From positions 48,089,559-48,153,558 of the forward strand of contig NC_082686.1 in the NCBI RefSeq assembly GCF_949987515.2: a stretch of DNA of 64,000 nucleotides, written 5' to 3'. This DNA comes from Delphinus delphis. Lineage: Eukaryota; Chordata; Mammalia; Artiodactyla; Delphinidae. Numbering within the stretch: the first letter of the stretch is position 1; every line of letters starts with the position of its first letter. A program made the position numbers and the translations under genes. This document shows positions 35,629-47,970 of this stretch, one piece after another. The notes beneath the pieces are model-generated. The model was not told the DNA's origin. It made no database searches and saw only the letters and a list, made by a program, of their open reading frames with translations.

Positions 35629-35959
35629 CTGAAACAGAGGAAACGCTTCACATTTAATCACCAGCACTCCTGAGCTCAATAAATGGAGATTTAGTACTCT
35701 ACAGACCAACAGCTTGTACACTTTGCATGGAAGTATAAAGAATATCCTTAAATCTCCAAGTATGCATTACAGCATTGATGCTGAAGGAAAAAAAGCAAGT
35801 GAAAATATTCATGCCTGGAAATTAAAGATGCACACAGTCAAAGTGAGGTAGGTCATTGGTAACGTGTGTTAAGGATTAGTCATCATTTAGTCCATGTTTT
35901 TCAGGGGCATTTATTTCACCACATGGTTGCTTAATATGGTAAACATATAAGCCAACCAT

Positions 35960-36015
35960 CTACCCCTCCATCCATCCATGCGTCTGTCCATCAACCCATC
36001 CATCCATCCATTCAC
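35960..36015. repeat. (CCAT)n imperfect tetranucleotide repeat
   Basis: ctccatccatccatgcgtct and cccatccatccatccattca: a degenerate tetranucleotide array. Confidence 0.9.
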
Positions 36016-38540
36016 ATCTCTCAATCAGGGAGTCACTGTGAAACATTATTTTGCCAAAGGAGACAAATAATATTAAAGGCAGAAAGAAAAATATTTTTAG
36101 GTATGTAAGAAGAAAAGAGTGGAAACATGTGGTCTGTATCTAATTGTCTTAGCTCATGAACCCGGAAGTGAATAAATACTCACTTAGTGCCATCCATTAA
36201 AGCTTTAGGGATGAGAGAAAATGACCTCTGGTATCCTGCCCATCAAGAGAGGGTGAGCAAAGATCAAGAACTCAGACAGCCCTTGGACCAACATGCCACC
36301 TTGTTACTTCCTGCTCCTGTTATCCAGGGCCTGGCACAGTGAGGACCATTAATGAAGAGTTGTCAAATACATTTAAAAAATTAGTGACCATTGTAAGCAG
36401 GCAAATTCATGAGAAACTCAGCTGAAATATTTTTGCTCCCTAAGCTTTTAAAGTGTGCATCCATCCTGGGATGTGTCTATCCTTGCCTTCCCTCCTCTGC
36501 CACCCTTGACACACCACGTTGCTTCCTGCCACCAACTTTCTTGGTAATGCTTTAGCTAAGACTGGAAAAAATTTTCTTGCAAACTTTGTTAAGTAGATTA
36601 CACCATTTTCAATGATTTTGTTCACATCTTGAATGGGTATTTATGTAACCATAAATCAGCAAATGCCTTGCCTACCACATTAAAAAATATACCTGCAAAA
36701 CAGATTATAATGTAGCTCATTTATAAACTTCCTATGCGAGGACTGATGAGTAGAATTTTGCCATACTCAGGCCAAAACCAGCAGACACATACTGAAATTC
36801 TCTGTAGGTTTAATGTGCTCCTTTCAAAGTGAAATAACTAGAGTGAACAGAGGTACTGATTTATTTAAAAATAATCAATTCTCACATGCCCTAAAATGTG
36901 TGATGATGATTTGCAAATGGTTTTCTTCAATTTTCTTTGAGAGTGGTAGGATTCCCTGTCAGTTGAACATATTTCAGCTTTCTTGTTAATTTCTTCAATG
37001 TTAGATTGCTTTTGCTTAAAGAAACATAAGAATCGTGGCTCTTATTAGTATCATTCTAGAACACATATGAATTTTAAAACTTTAGAAAAGAAACAGAGAA
37101 GAGTGTAGAAATAATCAGCACTACATTCATTATTTCAAAGCCACAGGATCAGAGTTTTGGTTTTATTTTTTATACAGTCTTTACTTAAATCTTGAAAGAA
37201 CTTTTTATAAAGGAGCTGAAATATAACTTATGTTTGGGCTGTGAGTTATTCACATAGCTCATCACCAGGTAACACATGGCCTTGAGAAAACTGATTGAGG
37301 GTTCCAATTTTAAACTAAAAAAAAAAAAGACAAAGGTGCATTGTGAGAATGTAACATTGTAAATATCATCTCCACATAGCTTTTGGTGACTAATAATAAA
37401 AATAATTTTAAAAGATGGCTTCATATCTAAAGAGTTTTATAAAAATTATTTTAAAAGAACACTAAAAATACTTGACAAAGATAACATCAAAAATAGATAA
37501 ACAAGGATTACAGGAGAAATACCTTGAAGGACCTTTGTTTTGCCCAGTATAGGGAGAGGGAAAGAAGGGTACAAGGGTACACCCAGGGAGCCCTTATGCC
37601 CTGGGCGGCATACGGATCAGGGGGCTGAAATAAGTAAAATAATCAAAATGTCCCCAGGATGCCTCTGGCCAAGTGGATTTCTACCATGGGTTGAGATGAG
37701 AGGGGAAAAGGAGAGAAGCTTGAGTTAGGTCAGGGTTTCAGTTATAGCTGCAGGGAATTGTATCAGCAGACAAAGAAGCAAGAATGATGCAGAGAAAATG
37801 TGCCGGAGATCCTACTAGTAGGTTCATGCTGTAGGCTTTAGACACTAAGTTTCTTTGGAGCACTTGGCCCCACTGCTGAGGGCTTGGAGACCAAAAAGCC
37901 ACAAGGTCCTGGTACATGCGTGGGTGGAGTATGAAGACCAAGAGAAACAATTTCACGCCTACAGCATCTCTCAAATTGTTGTGCACTGTCTTGCACATCT
38001 GATACCTACTATTAGAAACAAAACACAACACAATAAAAATAATACAGTAGATTGACCTCCTTGTCCATAGAGCTCAGGCACGCATTTATGAGGGTTGGGT
38101 CAGAGTGTGATCCTAGGACACACAGTGTGCTGTTACTAAAGTTGACCCTCTACTCCCAAGAAGGGTTACTGGCCTGGACCAGGTTGGAAATGCATTTCTG
38201 GTGAGCCCACTTTAAAGAGCCTTGGCATGAGTCTAGAAAAGTGTGAATCCCAGAGCTGCACAAGTTAGGCTCAAGCTAAGGATCTTCAGAACATAAGAAA
38301 GTAATTAAAATACAGTACATTATATAAGTATGTTAAGACAATTCATAGAATGATATCAGATCCTGGATATACAACCAATCAACTGTGAAACTCATCTAAT
38401 AAAACCATGTTCTAGAAGCAATTTGATAAAAATATTGATACTCCCATTAAAGTAAGAAAAAGCAAAAACAAGAAAAGAACGGGTCTATGATTTTTACCCT
38501 CAATTCTGAAATCTACAAAGCTTTGAAAAGCTGAAATCTT

Positions 38541-38679
38541 GGGGCTTCCCTGGTGGCGTAGTGGTTGAGAGTCCGCCTGCTGATGCAGGGGACACGGGTT
38601 TGTGGCCACTGAGCCTGCGCGTCCGGAGCCTGTGCTCCACAACGGGAGAGGCCACAACAGTGAGAGGCCCGCGCGACGC

Positions 38680-38707
<28 letters not shown>
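38541..38707 (+). mobile_element. CHR-2-like SINE with internal deletion
   Basis: ggggcttccctggtggcgta head and a 28-base A tail, flanked by a perfect 15-base target duplication, aaaagctgaaatctt (38526-38540 and 38704-38718). Compared with the copy at 41999 it lacks about 60 bp after gacacgggttt, removing part of the tRNA B-box region. Confidence 0.93.
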
Positions 38708-38710
<3 letters not shown>

Positions 38711-40049
38711 GAAATCTTTTTCTCATTTGGCAATACAACCTGAGCTGAATAAAGTGTTTACCCTGCTTATTGTAAGTATTTATATGTTTTTTTGTAAAAA
38801 CATCAATGTGTTTGATTATGAGAATCCAGCTATCTTCTATCAAGCCAGACATTAAAGAGGTTTGCAAAAACATTAAAAAATAAACATATAAAAATCAGGA
38901 TGTGGTATGGATATAATAGGTTTGAACACCTGCTGTTAATGGCTGAAGCTAGTAATGAGGGTGTGGGAGGGCTGTCATTATACTGGCTCCTTACTTCTGT
39001 GTATATTAACTTTATTTTAAAAATAAGTAGAAAGGTAATAAAGTAAATAATAAAATAAACATTTAAACCATTATAAAAATTAAATGAAACAAGTTCAAAA
39101 GTTTTACAAAATTTACAAGAACTGTCTTGTACTGTAGAGAGTATTGTCAGTCATGTTTATTTAGAACAAGTACTGCTCTGCTTATTATAAAATATATACC
39201 TTAAGATTAGATTTCTTTAATTATCATCTCCTCATATTGCTTTGTTTCTTCCACAAAGCTCCCTCCCCAGTTATAACTGACAATTGAGTACAATAAATTT
39301 GTCTTACAACTCTTTAAAAATTATTTGCCCTTGTTTTTTGGGCTTTCTCCCATATGCTAGAGGTAGACATGGGCAAAAGAGCGTAATTAAGGGGAAAAAA
39401 AGAAAACACGAAAATACTAGAAATCTGCAACTGGTTACAGTCCAAGTAGGACAGAAAGATATAAAAAGGAAAGACTACCGAGAGCATGAAGATGTGAGAG
39501 GCAGCTCTGTGTAGATGAGCTAACTGCCCAAAAAGTAGAAGGAAAAAATAATATAAGGAGACCCCCGAATAAAGCTTCTTGGATGTTTTAATATTAATTC
39601 ATCATTAAAAAATGATTTTTCTTGTTACGAGTTTCCTTTCTCAGGCCACAATACCAACACATTGATCAAGTTTGGGAGATGGGACAGAGGGAGGAGAGAG
39701 AGAGAAAGGAGGAGAAGAAGGAGAAGGAAATAAAGATTCTTATTTATCAGATGTGGAAAATGAGGCAAAAGAAGGTCAAGCAAGGGAAAAAAAATGGGAG
39801 CTCTCTTTCTTAGTCATCAGCATGAAGCAGTCAACCATACATTCAAAAGCACAGCTCTAACTAAAGAAATTGTCTTTCCTACATTCAACTGGTATTCATA
39901 CAAATATTCCTATTTGGCTGATGTCCTGTACCTATGCAATGAAAAAACTTAACTCACTGTGATGAAAAATTACATTCTTATAAGAAAATTTTCTTCCTGC
40001 TTAAAAAAGAAGGAAAAGTTACTATCCAGAGGTGGGGAAATAGCATTAC

Positions 40050-40127
40050 CCGGAGTTGTCTTTGCCAATTCAGTTGTTCGTGGAAACTTAGTTGTGAAGA
40101 GTTCTTGGGTGGATTGGTCTGTTTCTG
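40050..40127 (-). CDS. ABI3BP: ABI3BP exon (78 bp), ETDQSTQE..TTELAKTT
   Basis: Encodes AETDQSTQELFTTKFPRTTE then LAKTTP, 26 codons, matching ABI3BP (ETDQSTQE and RTTELAKTT). It is rich in Thr and likely mucin-like. The reading is phase 1-1, acceptor tcctccag, donor CCGG|GTAATG. The GTAATG donor is the one used by the short family, hinting that this exon derives from a lengthened short-type copy. Confidence 0.95.
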
Positions 40128-41329
40128 CTGGAGGAAACACAGTAAGATGGCTGGCTTTAAACGATTATCATTATGAATGGGTCAAAAAGGAAACAAACAA
40201 ACCCTACTCTTTTCTATCCCGTGCAGTGATAAAAGGGTAAATTGCATTAATAACTATGCCCAATAACCATCGTATGTCAAAGATAATGGTATATTTTAAT
40301 AACTCTCATTTATTATATTTACTGTCTTCTTGCACTATTATTTTAATGATTATTATAAGGATTTCAAAAGCTTTTAGTTCAGAATTATCGTTTCATGATA
40401 CTGGACGTGGCTATATTCTTGGATATGCCTCCTGTCTTTATGTATTATTGCCTTCATGTTTCCTCCCTATTTCATGAGCTCCACAAACTATTTAGGTGAG
40501 CTGGAAAAAAAATAGGTCATAGAAAATAATGTGTATTTACACCATAGAAGAATAAATATCCTATTTGTCTCATGTGAAAATCAAAGTTTGTTTATTGCCA
40601 TACTGGTACATTACTCCTGACAAAATAAAAATAAGTATGGCAATACTCCCAGTCCCATATTATCTTGAAATCATTACAACATCATACCGACATAGCAAAT
40701 TACACTGTTCACTTTGCTACCTACTGGATCCAAGGAAATACTTGGTGCAAATAATATGTTGTCATCTTATTTTCTGCCTGTTTTATAATCTGGATTCTGC
40801 TCATAAGAGAGATTCTTGTAATAGTTGGTCCAGTAAATGGGGTACATTAAAAAAAAAAAACAGGGAGTGGAATTTAGATAATTAGCACATCCAGCACTGG
40901 TTCTTGATAAGTACTTTTGACTTTGCCATCGTGGGTAATGTTGACTTTGAGGGCCTAGGCTACAATAGATGAGTATTTGGTAATTAGGATACATGTGCTC
41001 ATTCAGTTTAAAAGTTTTTCCTTTGAAAAGGATTCCATTTTAAAATGTGATCAGTAACTTCATTTCAGCAGACACACACAAGGGATGGGTTTATCTGAAA
41101 ATGGATGAAGGGAAGAAAATAAAACCACTGATTTAAAGAGCCATGTGGGATGTAGCATGGACAGGGCAGAGAAGCCAACAAACACAAGCTGGGAACTCTT
41201 GTTTTCCAGTTCATCTTCAGCCAAGTGTCAGGCAAAATTGGGTTTCCCACACAGTGAAGACATTGATGCTGAACTCTTCGAAAGCCTGGCCAGCTCATTC
41301 CAACCAAACTTACTGACTCATTCATGCAT

Positions 41330-41560
41330 CTGTGTTCCTCCAGGCTACCCAGATGCTCATCAGATTAGTCTGGCTGCCATTCTCTACCCTGTGTCTCTTC
41401 CCTATCTGTCTTTCACCTTTCACACCTTTAACTTCAACTCTCATTCCAACTGGAAGACCCGGCATACATGTCACCTCCTCTGTGAAGCCTTCCCTGATAC
41501 CCCCAGGTAGTTTCCTTGCTCAGCATGCTGCTCATTTCTCTATGAATTCATTGTATTGTA
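41330..41560 (+). mobile_element. L2 LINE 3' fragment
   Basis: tcacctcctctgtgaagcct then tccctgatacccccaggtag is the typical L2 3' coding and tail region. Confidence 0.65.
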
Positions 41561-41584
41561 TAACATGGGGGTGAATTCCAGGAA

Positions 41585-41790
41585 CTCTGGTGACTGAGTA
41601 TGTGGGTTCCAATTTGGCTCTGACGTTAGCTGTATGGCTTAACCAGATTTTTAAATCTTTCTGTGCCTCAATTTTCTAAGCTGTAAAATGGGGCAAGTAA
41701 TAGAAACTACCTCACAAAGTTGTTACGTGCCTTAAATTTAAAAATACATGTAGAAGACTGGGTAGCACAGCTACTGCTAAATCCTGTCTT
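41585..41790 (+). mobile_element. MIR SINE
   Basis: ctgtgcctcaattttctaag and ctgtaaaatggggcaagtaa, followed by acctcacaaagttgttacgt, are the MIR core and tail. Confidence 0.85.
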
Positions 41791-41998
41791 CATATTAGAT
41801 GGCGAGCTCTCCAGGGTAACCTTTAAAACAGTTTTATTTTGGAATTCCTATTGCTTGGCATTGCAGTTAGCCCCCAAAAGATATTCAAATACTAGATGAA
41901 ATTTTTCTTCCCAAATGCAGTTCCAAATATGAAAAAGCAACAAGAGAATATAGCATTGATATACTTTGGGAAGATTCTTTTTTAAAAAAATAATTGGA

Positions 41999-42207
41999 GG
42001 GCTTCCCTGGTGGCACAGTGGTTGGGAGTCCGCCTGCCAGTGCAGGGGACACGGGTTCGTGCCCCGGTCCAGGAGGATCCCACATGCTGCGAAGCGGCTG
42101 GGCCCGTGAGCCATGGCCGCTGAGCCTGCGTGTCCGGAGCCTGTGCTCCGCAACGGGAGAGGCCACAGCAGTGAGAGGCCCATGTACCGCAAAAAAAAAA
42201 AAAAAAA
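41999..42207 (+). mobile_element. CHR-2-like SINE, full length
   Basis: gggcttccctggtggcacag head, gggttcgtgccccggtccag B-box region and an A17 tail. Target duplication aataattgga at 41989-41998 and 42215-42224. This is the most complete copy in the window and serves as reference for the others. Confidence 0.95.
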
Positions 42208-42457
42208 TAATAATAATAATTGGAATTTTGTCAAGATGTTTCAAAATATTTTATATTAGAAATCAGCATAAATATTAGAAGGACAAATATACAGTTAATG
42301 TAAAAGAATCAAGTGAAATGGGTATTTTTTTATAATGATAAAAAGAGACCCTCTGTGGTTTGGAAATCTATGAACACAAACGTACATATGGCTACTTTAA
42401 GGGCAATTCCTAAAATGTTAAGTCCTCAATGGACTGAAATAGTAAAACAAAATTTAC

Positions 42458-42538
42458 CCAGAGTGGTTTGTAGTTCCTCTTGACTAGAACTTGGTGAAAT
42501 CATAGGAATGAAAGGGCTGCCTCGTGTCTCTAAAGGAG
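42458..42538 (-). CDS. ABI3BP: ABI3BP exon (81 bp), FIPMISPSSSQEELQTTL
   Basis: Encodes APLETRGSPFIPMISPSSSQ then EELQTTL, 27 codons, near-identical to the ABI3BP segment I recall. It marks the change from basic proline-rich to acidic Ser/Thr-rich sequence. The reading is phase 1-1, acceptor gtcttttcag, donor CTGG|GTAAAT. A CHR-2-like SINE ends about 250 bp away in the following intron. Confidence 0.95.
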
Positions 42539-43990
42539 CTGAAAAGACAAGTACCAAGGTTGTCAATCTTTAGATTCAAAAGCCAGCACCCGGCCAGAAT
42601 AATATTACATGAGATTCCTTTATTTGAAATAGAAAAACAGAAAACATTAAGTGAGTCAGGAAGAAGAAAGTTAAGTGTGCATAGAACCTTCAGGAAGATG
42701 ACTGTGGAACATAGAATAATGGTTCTCAACTGTTTTTTCCACCAGGATAGATAATAAATGACATTCAGTGCTTGACATACTCTATGACCATAGCTGGTTA
42801 AGATGGGTGTGGGTAAGACATGGTCCTTGGTCTGTCAGCTGCAGCTCTCCCATCCAAGAGAGCACATAGGATTACAACAGGAGAGAGAATATCATCACTG
42901 TGGCAAGCACCTGGCGTCTGCTCAAGCTTATTTAAAAAAAAACGGGTGGCAAACTTTAGTATTTTGACCAATATTAATAATAATTACTTGCCAGCATCTT
43001 CCACAGCATGTTAGTGGGTTATAACACCACAGCTGAGAACCACTAAACCAGCAGAAAAAGTTAACTAGGTGGGCGTGAGTAAGGTGGAATCATTCTGAAC
43101 ACAGAGACAAATGAGGTAGGTGAGAATGGGCTCGGTAGCGAGCTGTCTTAAGTTGGTCTTCAGAGCAAACCTTTAGAACATTGCCCTTCTATTTTGAAAC
43201 CACTGCCTTTCTATTTTGGAAAGAGTAAAAATAATGAGAATGAAACAACGAAGAGGACTGAGGACAGATGATGTTTCAATGTGATCATTTGAGAAAGACC
43301 TGCAATCTTGATGGCAGCCAGGAAAATAATTAGAGTGGGTCAAATGGGAAAACCATTACCTAGTGTTGTCTCTGGCAGATCAATTCTAAAGGTAACAGGT
43401 TGCAGAACTAGGCCAAAAGCAAACCAAAGAAATATATTTATGAGAATTACTACCTGGTGAAGTAAACCCAGTTTCTGTGTCTCTACAATGTACCCGTTTG
43501 AACATTTAAACATTCTCTTAGAATCATAATAAATACGAGAAAATTCTATACCTTAGGTGACACCCAGGGAACTTAGTTCAACTAAAACTTTAAAGTTTTC
43601 GTTCACTGTCACTATGAGGAAAATTTGATTAGGCACCCATATTTTTAACTTAAAAGTATACCCACATTTGGAATGTAGCTATATTTACATTCTGAAAGAA
43701 GGTGAAAATGGTTGGCTCAGGTAATAATTATATCTTATAACTTTAGCATGATTTTCTATTCAACAAAAATACTTTCAGGGAAAATAAACTAATTCTACAC
43801 TATTCTCTCATGGGGAAAAATTTGTCAATCAGATTGTATGATTAAACCTCCCCAAAAGAAATACACATTTTCTACCCATAATTTTCTCAGAACTTCTTCC
43901 ACATCACAATCATTCCAAAAATATATTTACCTCAAGAATATTTTTCGAAAAATACACTTCCTAACTGGGAAAATAAAACAATTCATTTAC
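42539..43990 (-). other. ABI3BP: ABI3BP introns around the exon at 43360
   Basis: Two introns of 821 and 583 bp on either side of the 48 bp exon. No interspersed repeat was recognised in them. Their edges resemble those of the other long/short exon pairs. Confidence 0.7.
43360..43407 (-). CDS. ABI3BP: ABI3BP short-type repeat exon (48 bp)
   Basis: Encodes VLQPVTFRIDLPETTL, 16 codons. It ends in the PETTL motif and donor CTAG|GTAATG of the short family. It sits 583 bp downstream, in transcript sense, of the exon at 43991. The human isoform I remember goes straight from SEP to the APLETRG segment, so this exon is probably a cassette used in only some transcripts. Confidence 0.82.
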   Translation of the reverse strand, partial: FCNLLPLELICQRQH

Positions 43991-44050
43991 CAGGTTCGCT
44001 CTGAGAGACTTCAGGGTCTGGTTTATGGGGAAGGAGCACATCTCTTGGAA
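43991..44050 (-). CDS. ABI3BP: ABI3BP repeat exon (60 bp), RDVLLPHKP
   Basis: Encodes VPRDVLLPHKPDPEVSQSEP, 20 codons, matching the ABI3BP segment DVLLPHKP..EVSQSEP. Although only 60 bp, its donor-side half and intron edge resemble the long family (PEVSQSEP against PEAPQTKL at 62510), so it is best called a shortened long-type exon. The reading is phase 1-1, acceptor tctttcag, donor CCTG|GTAAAT. Confidence 0.95.
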
Positions 44051-44465
44051 CTGAAAGAAAAAGATTATAAAACACTGTGCACTCTAAATGTCATACTTGG
44101 AGTGAAACTTAACCCATAGACCTAAAACCCTGGGAAGCATGAATGAAGCCAAGATGTTTTCACAATGGCTAAAGGGCTAAGCCAAGAAGAGGACCATTTT
44201 TCTGAGATGGAAAAATGTCACTGTGTAGGAAAGGTTCTAATGGCAGTAAAACAAAGTTGGTCACAGGTCATTTCGAACATTCTGTTGAGGGAAAAAAAAG
44301 GAAGAAAAAACTAATGTAATTAAACACAAGGAGGTAGGTCTCCCTCAAGTTGTCTTCAAAGTAATAGGTCAGTTTTTGTCTGAAGAGGTTATAGCTGCCA
44401 TTTGATATTCCTGCTAAAATTCCACTGACAGCAATAGAAACAACATTATCTTAAAGAAATGGCCT

Positions 44466-44659
44466 GGACTTCCCTGGTGGCGCAGTGGTATAGAGTCCGC
44501 CTGCCAATGCAGGGGACACGGGTTCGTGCCCTGGTCCGGGAAGATACCACATGCCGCGGAGCGGCTGGGCCTGTGAGCCATGGCCGCTGAGCCTGTGCTC
44601 TGCAACGGGGGAGGCCACAACAGTGACAGGCCCGCGTACCAAAAAAAAAAAAAAAAAAA
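44466..44659 (+). mobile_element. CHR-2-like SINE
   Basis: ggacttccctggtggcgcag head, ggttcgtgccctggtccggg B-box region and an A19 tail. Target duplication aaagaaatggcctg at 44453-44466 and 44661-44674. It lacks about 15 bp near tgagcctgtgctctg compared with 41999. Confidence 0.94.
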
Positions 44660-47399
44660 GAAAGAAATGGCCTGCAAATTGAGGAAAACAGGAAGAAAGG
44701 CAAAACTCTTGAATATCTAAGGGAAGAACAAAGTTTTATTCTAAAAGGCACTAACAGTTATTATGGGGAGAAGATAAAGCAGGAAGGATCACTCACTCAT
44801 TAGAAGATACTGAATGTAAAGTTTATGACAGTGCTTGTTACATAGTAAATGTTAGATAAATGTTGCCAGTTTTGTCATTCTTAGTGATATGGCTTCTAGT
44901 ATAATAGGTATTAAGTATAGGTATTAGGGCCTCCTGACATATGAGAACATGAAAACAAAGGAGAAAAATATACACTAAACAATAATCATATTCAGTCCTG
45001 ATATCCAGTATATTTTTAATGCCTGTGTCCAGTTCTACTTCGGCAAAATAAAATGGTAGGCTGGGAACTTGATACCTTATCTCTCATTGGGGAAAATACC
45101 AGGGTGATTTGCCTGTTGTTAGTACCAGATTTCTATGGCAAATCTCCTTGCAGGAGCAAGATGACGTATTTCTTTAACTTAGTTTCCCTGAAAGGAGGTC
45201 CTTGTCAACCCTACTCACTCACTGAAAAGCTTTCCTACCACACCGAATTCATAAATACCCTTAGGTATGCAGTGTAACTTTCTTGCATCTTATATGGTGC
45301 TGGAGGAAAAAAATTAGGATTCAGGCTACAACTCTGCCTCCGAGAAAGACGAAGAAAACTTTTGTACCATGAGGTGGACAAGCAGCACTTTATCATTAGT
45401 GTAGAAACAGATTATATAAGATGGACATTCATTCTCTTTTATGGCTTCTGGGATCACATTTAACGTGCACATCACATCTGTTCTTAGTCTAGGCCACTAA
45501 GCAAGTGCGAGTGAAATCACAGTCGTGGAATTTGGTCCACTGAAACGAAATGTGACTCCATTAGAACTTCTATGAGCTAAAGGGTAACCACCAGGGGAAC
45601 TTGATATCTGGACTTTTTTTTTAAAAAGGTAACTTCAAAAAGATTAGTGGTGCACAAAGTTAAAGAAAACCCATCACCATAGTGAACACTTCACCTTTGC
45701 TATGTAGTATTTTTAAGGACTGAAGGGGTAAAATACGAGGAATTTCCAGTTGTAAATCAAACTAACTGTTATCTGGAGGGTGAGGGAGAAGGCACTTTGG
45801 TGTGCGTCTGAGAAGGTCACGGCCATACAGAGCAGTCTGAGTTTATAAACATCCTAACTGGTTGCAGTGCTAGACTATACAGAGAGGAGCCGGATTAAGG
45901 AAAGGAGAAGCTAAAAAGAAATGTGCTACCAATAAATCCACCATATACTGTAAATACATGATTCACTGCCTGCCTGCCTTAGTTTCCTGAGGAATTTAGA
46001 CTAATGTGGATCCCTGCTGCTGCAATTGGCACTTTCTAGCCATGAAGGGATGATTTAATAACTGCCATGCCAGACGTTCTAAAGCAGGTGAAATCAGTGG
46101 AAAGGAAAGAACTAGAAATATTCACAGGAAAGGGATATGAATCATTCTCTCTCTTGGTCACCGGCAGCTCCAACAAATGCAAAGTTGTTTTTTTCTTTTT
46201 CCCAATGTGGCATTCCTCCGTATATTTAATTGAATAAGAGCATGACTCCTAAAACCAAAATCTTCCATGCTGGAGGAAACTTATCAGTGTAAATCATGAC
46301 AATTTATTAAGAAGGCAGTTTTGATTTCTTTATAAGATTGCTTACCATTATTATATTTTAGACCCATTTGTATAAGCCAATTTACCATTTTTATTAAATA
46401 ACCAATTCACTTACCAGTTATATTAACTGTCTTTTTGAATAAAGGGCACGTTTCCAAAGAACAATTCAACTAACATGAGACAATTGTGAGTGGAAATGTC
46501 CAATATGGACAAATGTAAATGAATACGCATGAATGTTTTGCCAGAGCAGATGAGAGAATGAAGGTGTCGCTCTCTGATAGAGATGGTGGAATAAGGAATC
46601 TTCAGTAAGGTTTACCCCTGCAATAGGCTACAAAGAGATTCTCTTAGAAAAGTAACACACATAGACCACACACCCTTTTCACCTCCAGAGTCCCTCTTCC
46701 TTTATTCTAACCTTGTACCCTAAGGTCCAGTCTGAGAGGAAGCAGGTTTCCTGCCCTTTCAGAGACCACTTGCAGAGTTTTACCTGTGCTCTTGGATCAC
46801 CTTCCCTCCCGTCTCCTCTGGGGCCTTTTACTTTCCATTATTTCTATTATCTTCTATTTTTCTCCGTTAGTCCATATTTCCATTTATCCATGAGTTCCTC
46901 CCTCTCCACCCATAAAACAGCTCAAATGCTCCAACATCCTAACATTAATAACCATTTCCTTGACATGGCTTCCCCTTCAAACCATCCCTTTCTTGCTCTT
47001 ATTCCCTTCATCTAAAAACTCTATCTGCCTCTGCTTCCTGGTCTCTTAACTGCATCTTCTCCATTCACCGTGGACTGGCTTCCCGATCTCCTGCACCCAC
47101 TCCCACACCCACGGATCCATGAGGCCTCATCCATAGTTCTGAAGTTCAAAATGCTCTGAAGACAGAAAGTGTTTTTTTTTTCTTAACTTATTTGACAGTA
47201 AAACCTGACTAGAACTGACCTGAGGCTATTTGCAGTTTTTATTCACCCTGAGTAGTGTGACTGTTCATACCTCCCACTGCAGACTTATGAATATGCTTGT
47301 AATCAACGGTATATGTGCTATTTTACCTTTCCAAAGTCTGAAAATTGCTGAATTCTGAAGCATTGGCCCACAGGTTTCAGATGCAGGCTTTTGGACCCA

Positions 47400-47970
47400 C
47401 ACTGTCAAGTCCAACAGCTCTTCTGACACCTGTCCACCTCACTGTCATTGACGGCTGCCCTTCCCTGTCTTGCCTCCCGAGCCCCTCTTTCCTGCTACTT
47501 GGATCTTTTGACAGCAAATTCTGATGGCTCCTCTTCCTCTGTCCACTCTTGAAATATAACTGTGTCCCCTACGACTTTGATCTCTGATCTCTTATTTTCT
47601 GTCTGTACTTTCTCCTGGATGATGTCATTCACTCACAAGATTTAAGAACCTTCTATATGTAGACACATGACTCCCAAATCTACATCCTAAATATCGACCT
47701 CTGTTTAGATATCCAAAAATACATTTCAACCACCAGTCCTGCTGGCCCTCCAAACCTAGCACGTACAAACACAAGCCTTCATTCCTCCCTCTGTGTTCCC
47801 TGCCTTAGTTAATGGTATTATCATCTACCACCTGCCCAAGCTAGAAATCACAGTGTCATCCTTCTCTCCATAACATCATTCAGTCATTGTCTACATCCTA
47901 GCAATTCCATCTCCAAAAGACATTTTAGCATTAGTCTCTTCTTTCCTAACTGCAAAAATGCTGATGTGTG
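47400..47970 (+). mobile_element. L2 LINE ORF2 fragment (degenerate RT C-terminal region)
   Basis: The block order (atgactcccaaatctacatc, cctccctctgtgttccctgc, agctagaaatcacagtgtca tcc) corresponds to the L2 reverse transcriptase just after its active-site motif, as I know the family. No frame survives. Confidence 0.55.

Larger units (their letters stand above)
35629..40049 (-). other. ABI3BP: ABI3BP intron (4.4 kb)
   Basis: Holds a (CCAT)n patch at 35960-36015, an L2-like tail near 36325-36370, the SINE at 38541 and a GA-rich tract at 39685-39735. No further exon was recognised. Confidence 0.75.
40128..42457 (-). other. ABI3BP: ABI3BP intron (2.3 kb)
   Basis: Contains an L2 tail (41330-41560), a MIR (41585-41790) and a CHR-2-like SINE (41999). 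40128-41329 shows nothing I can assign. Confidence 0.8.

Noticed and set aside
46415..46426. A 12-base minus-strand interval with AG before and a perfect GTAAGTG donor, in phase (NIT).
   Set aside because: Twelve bases between an AG and a GTAAG is easily met by chance in a 6 kb AT-rich intron, and the human protein joins the flanking exons directly.
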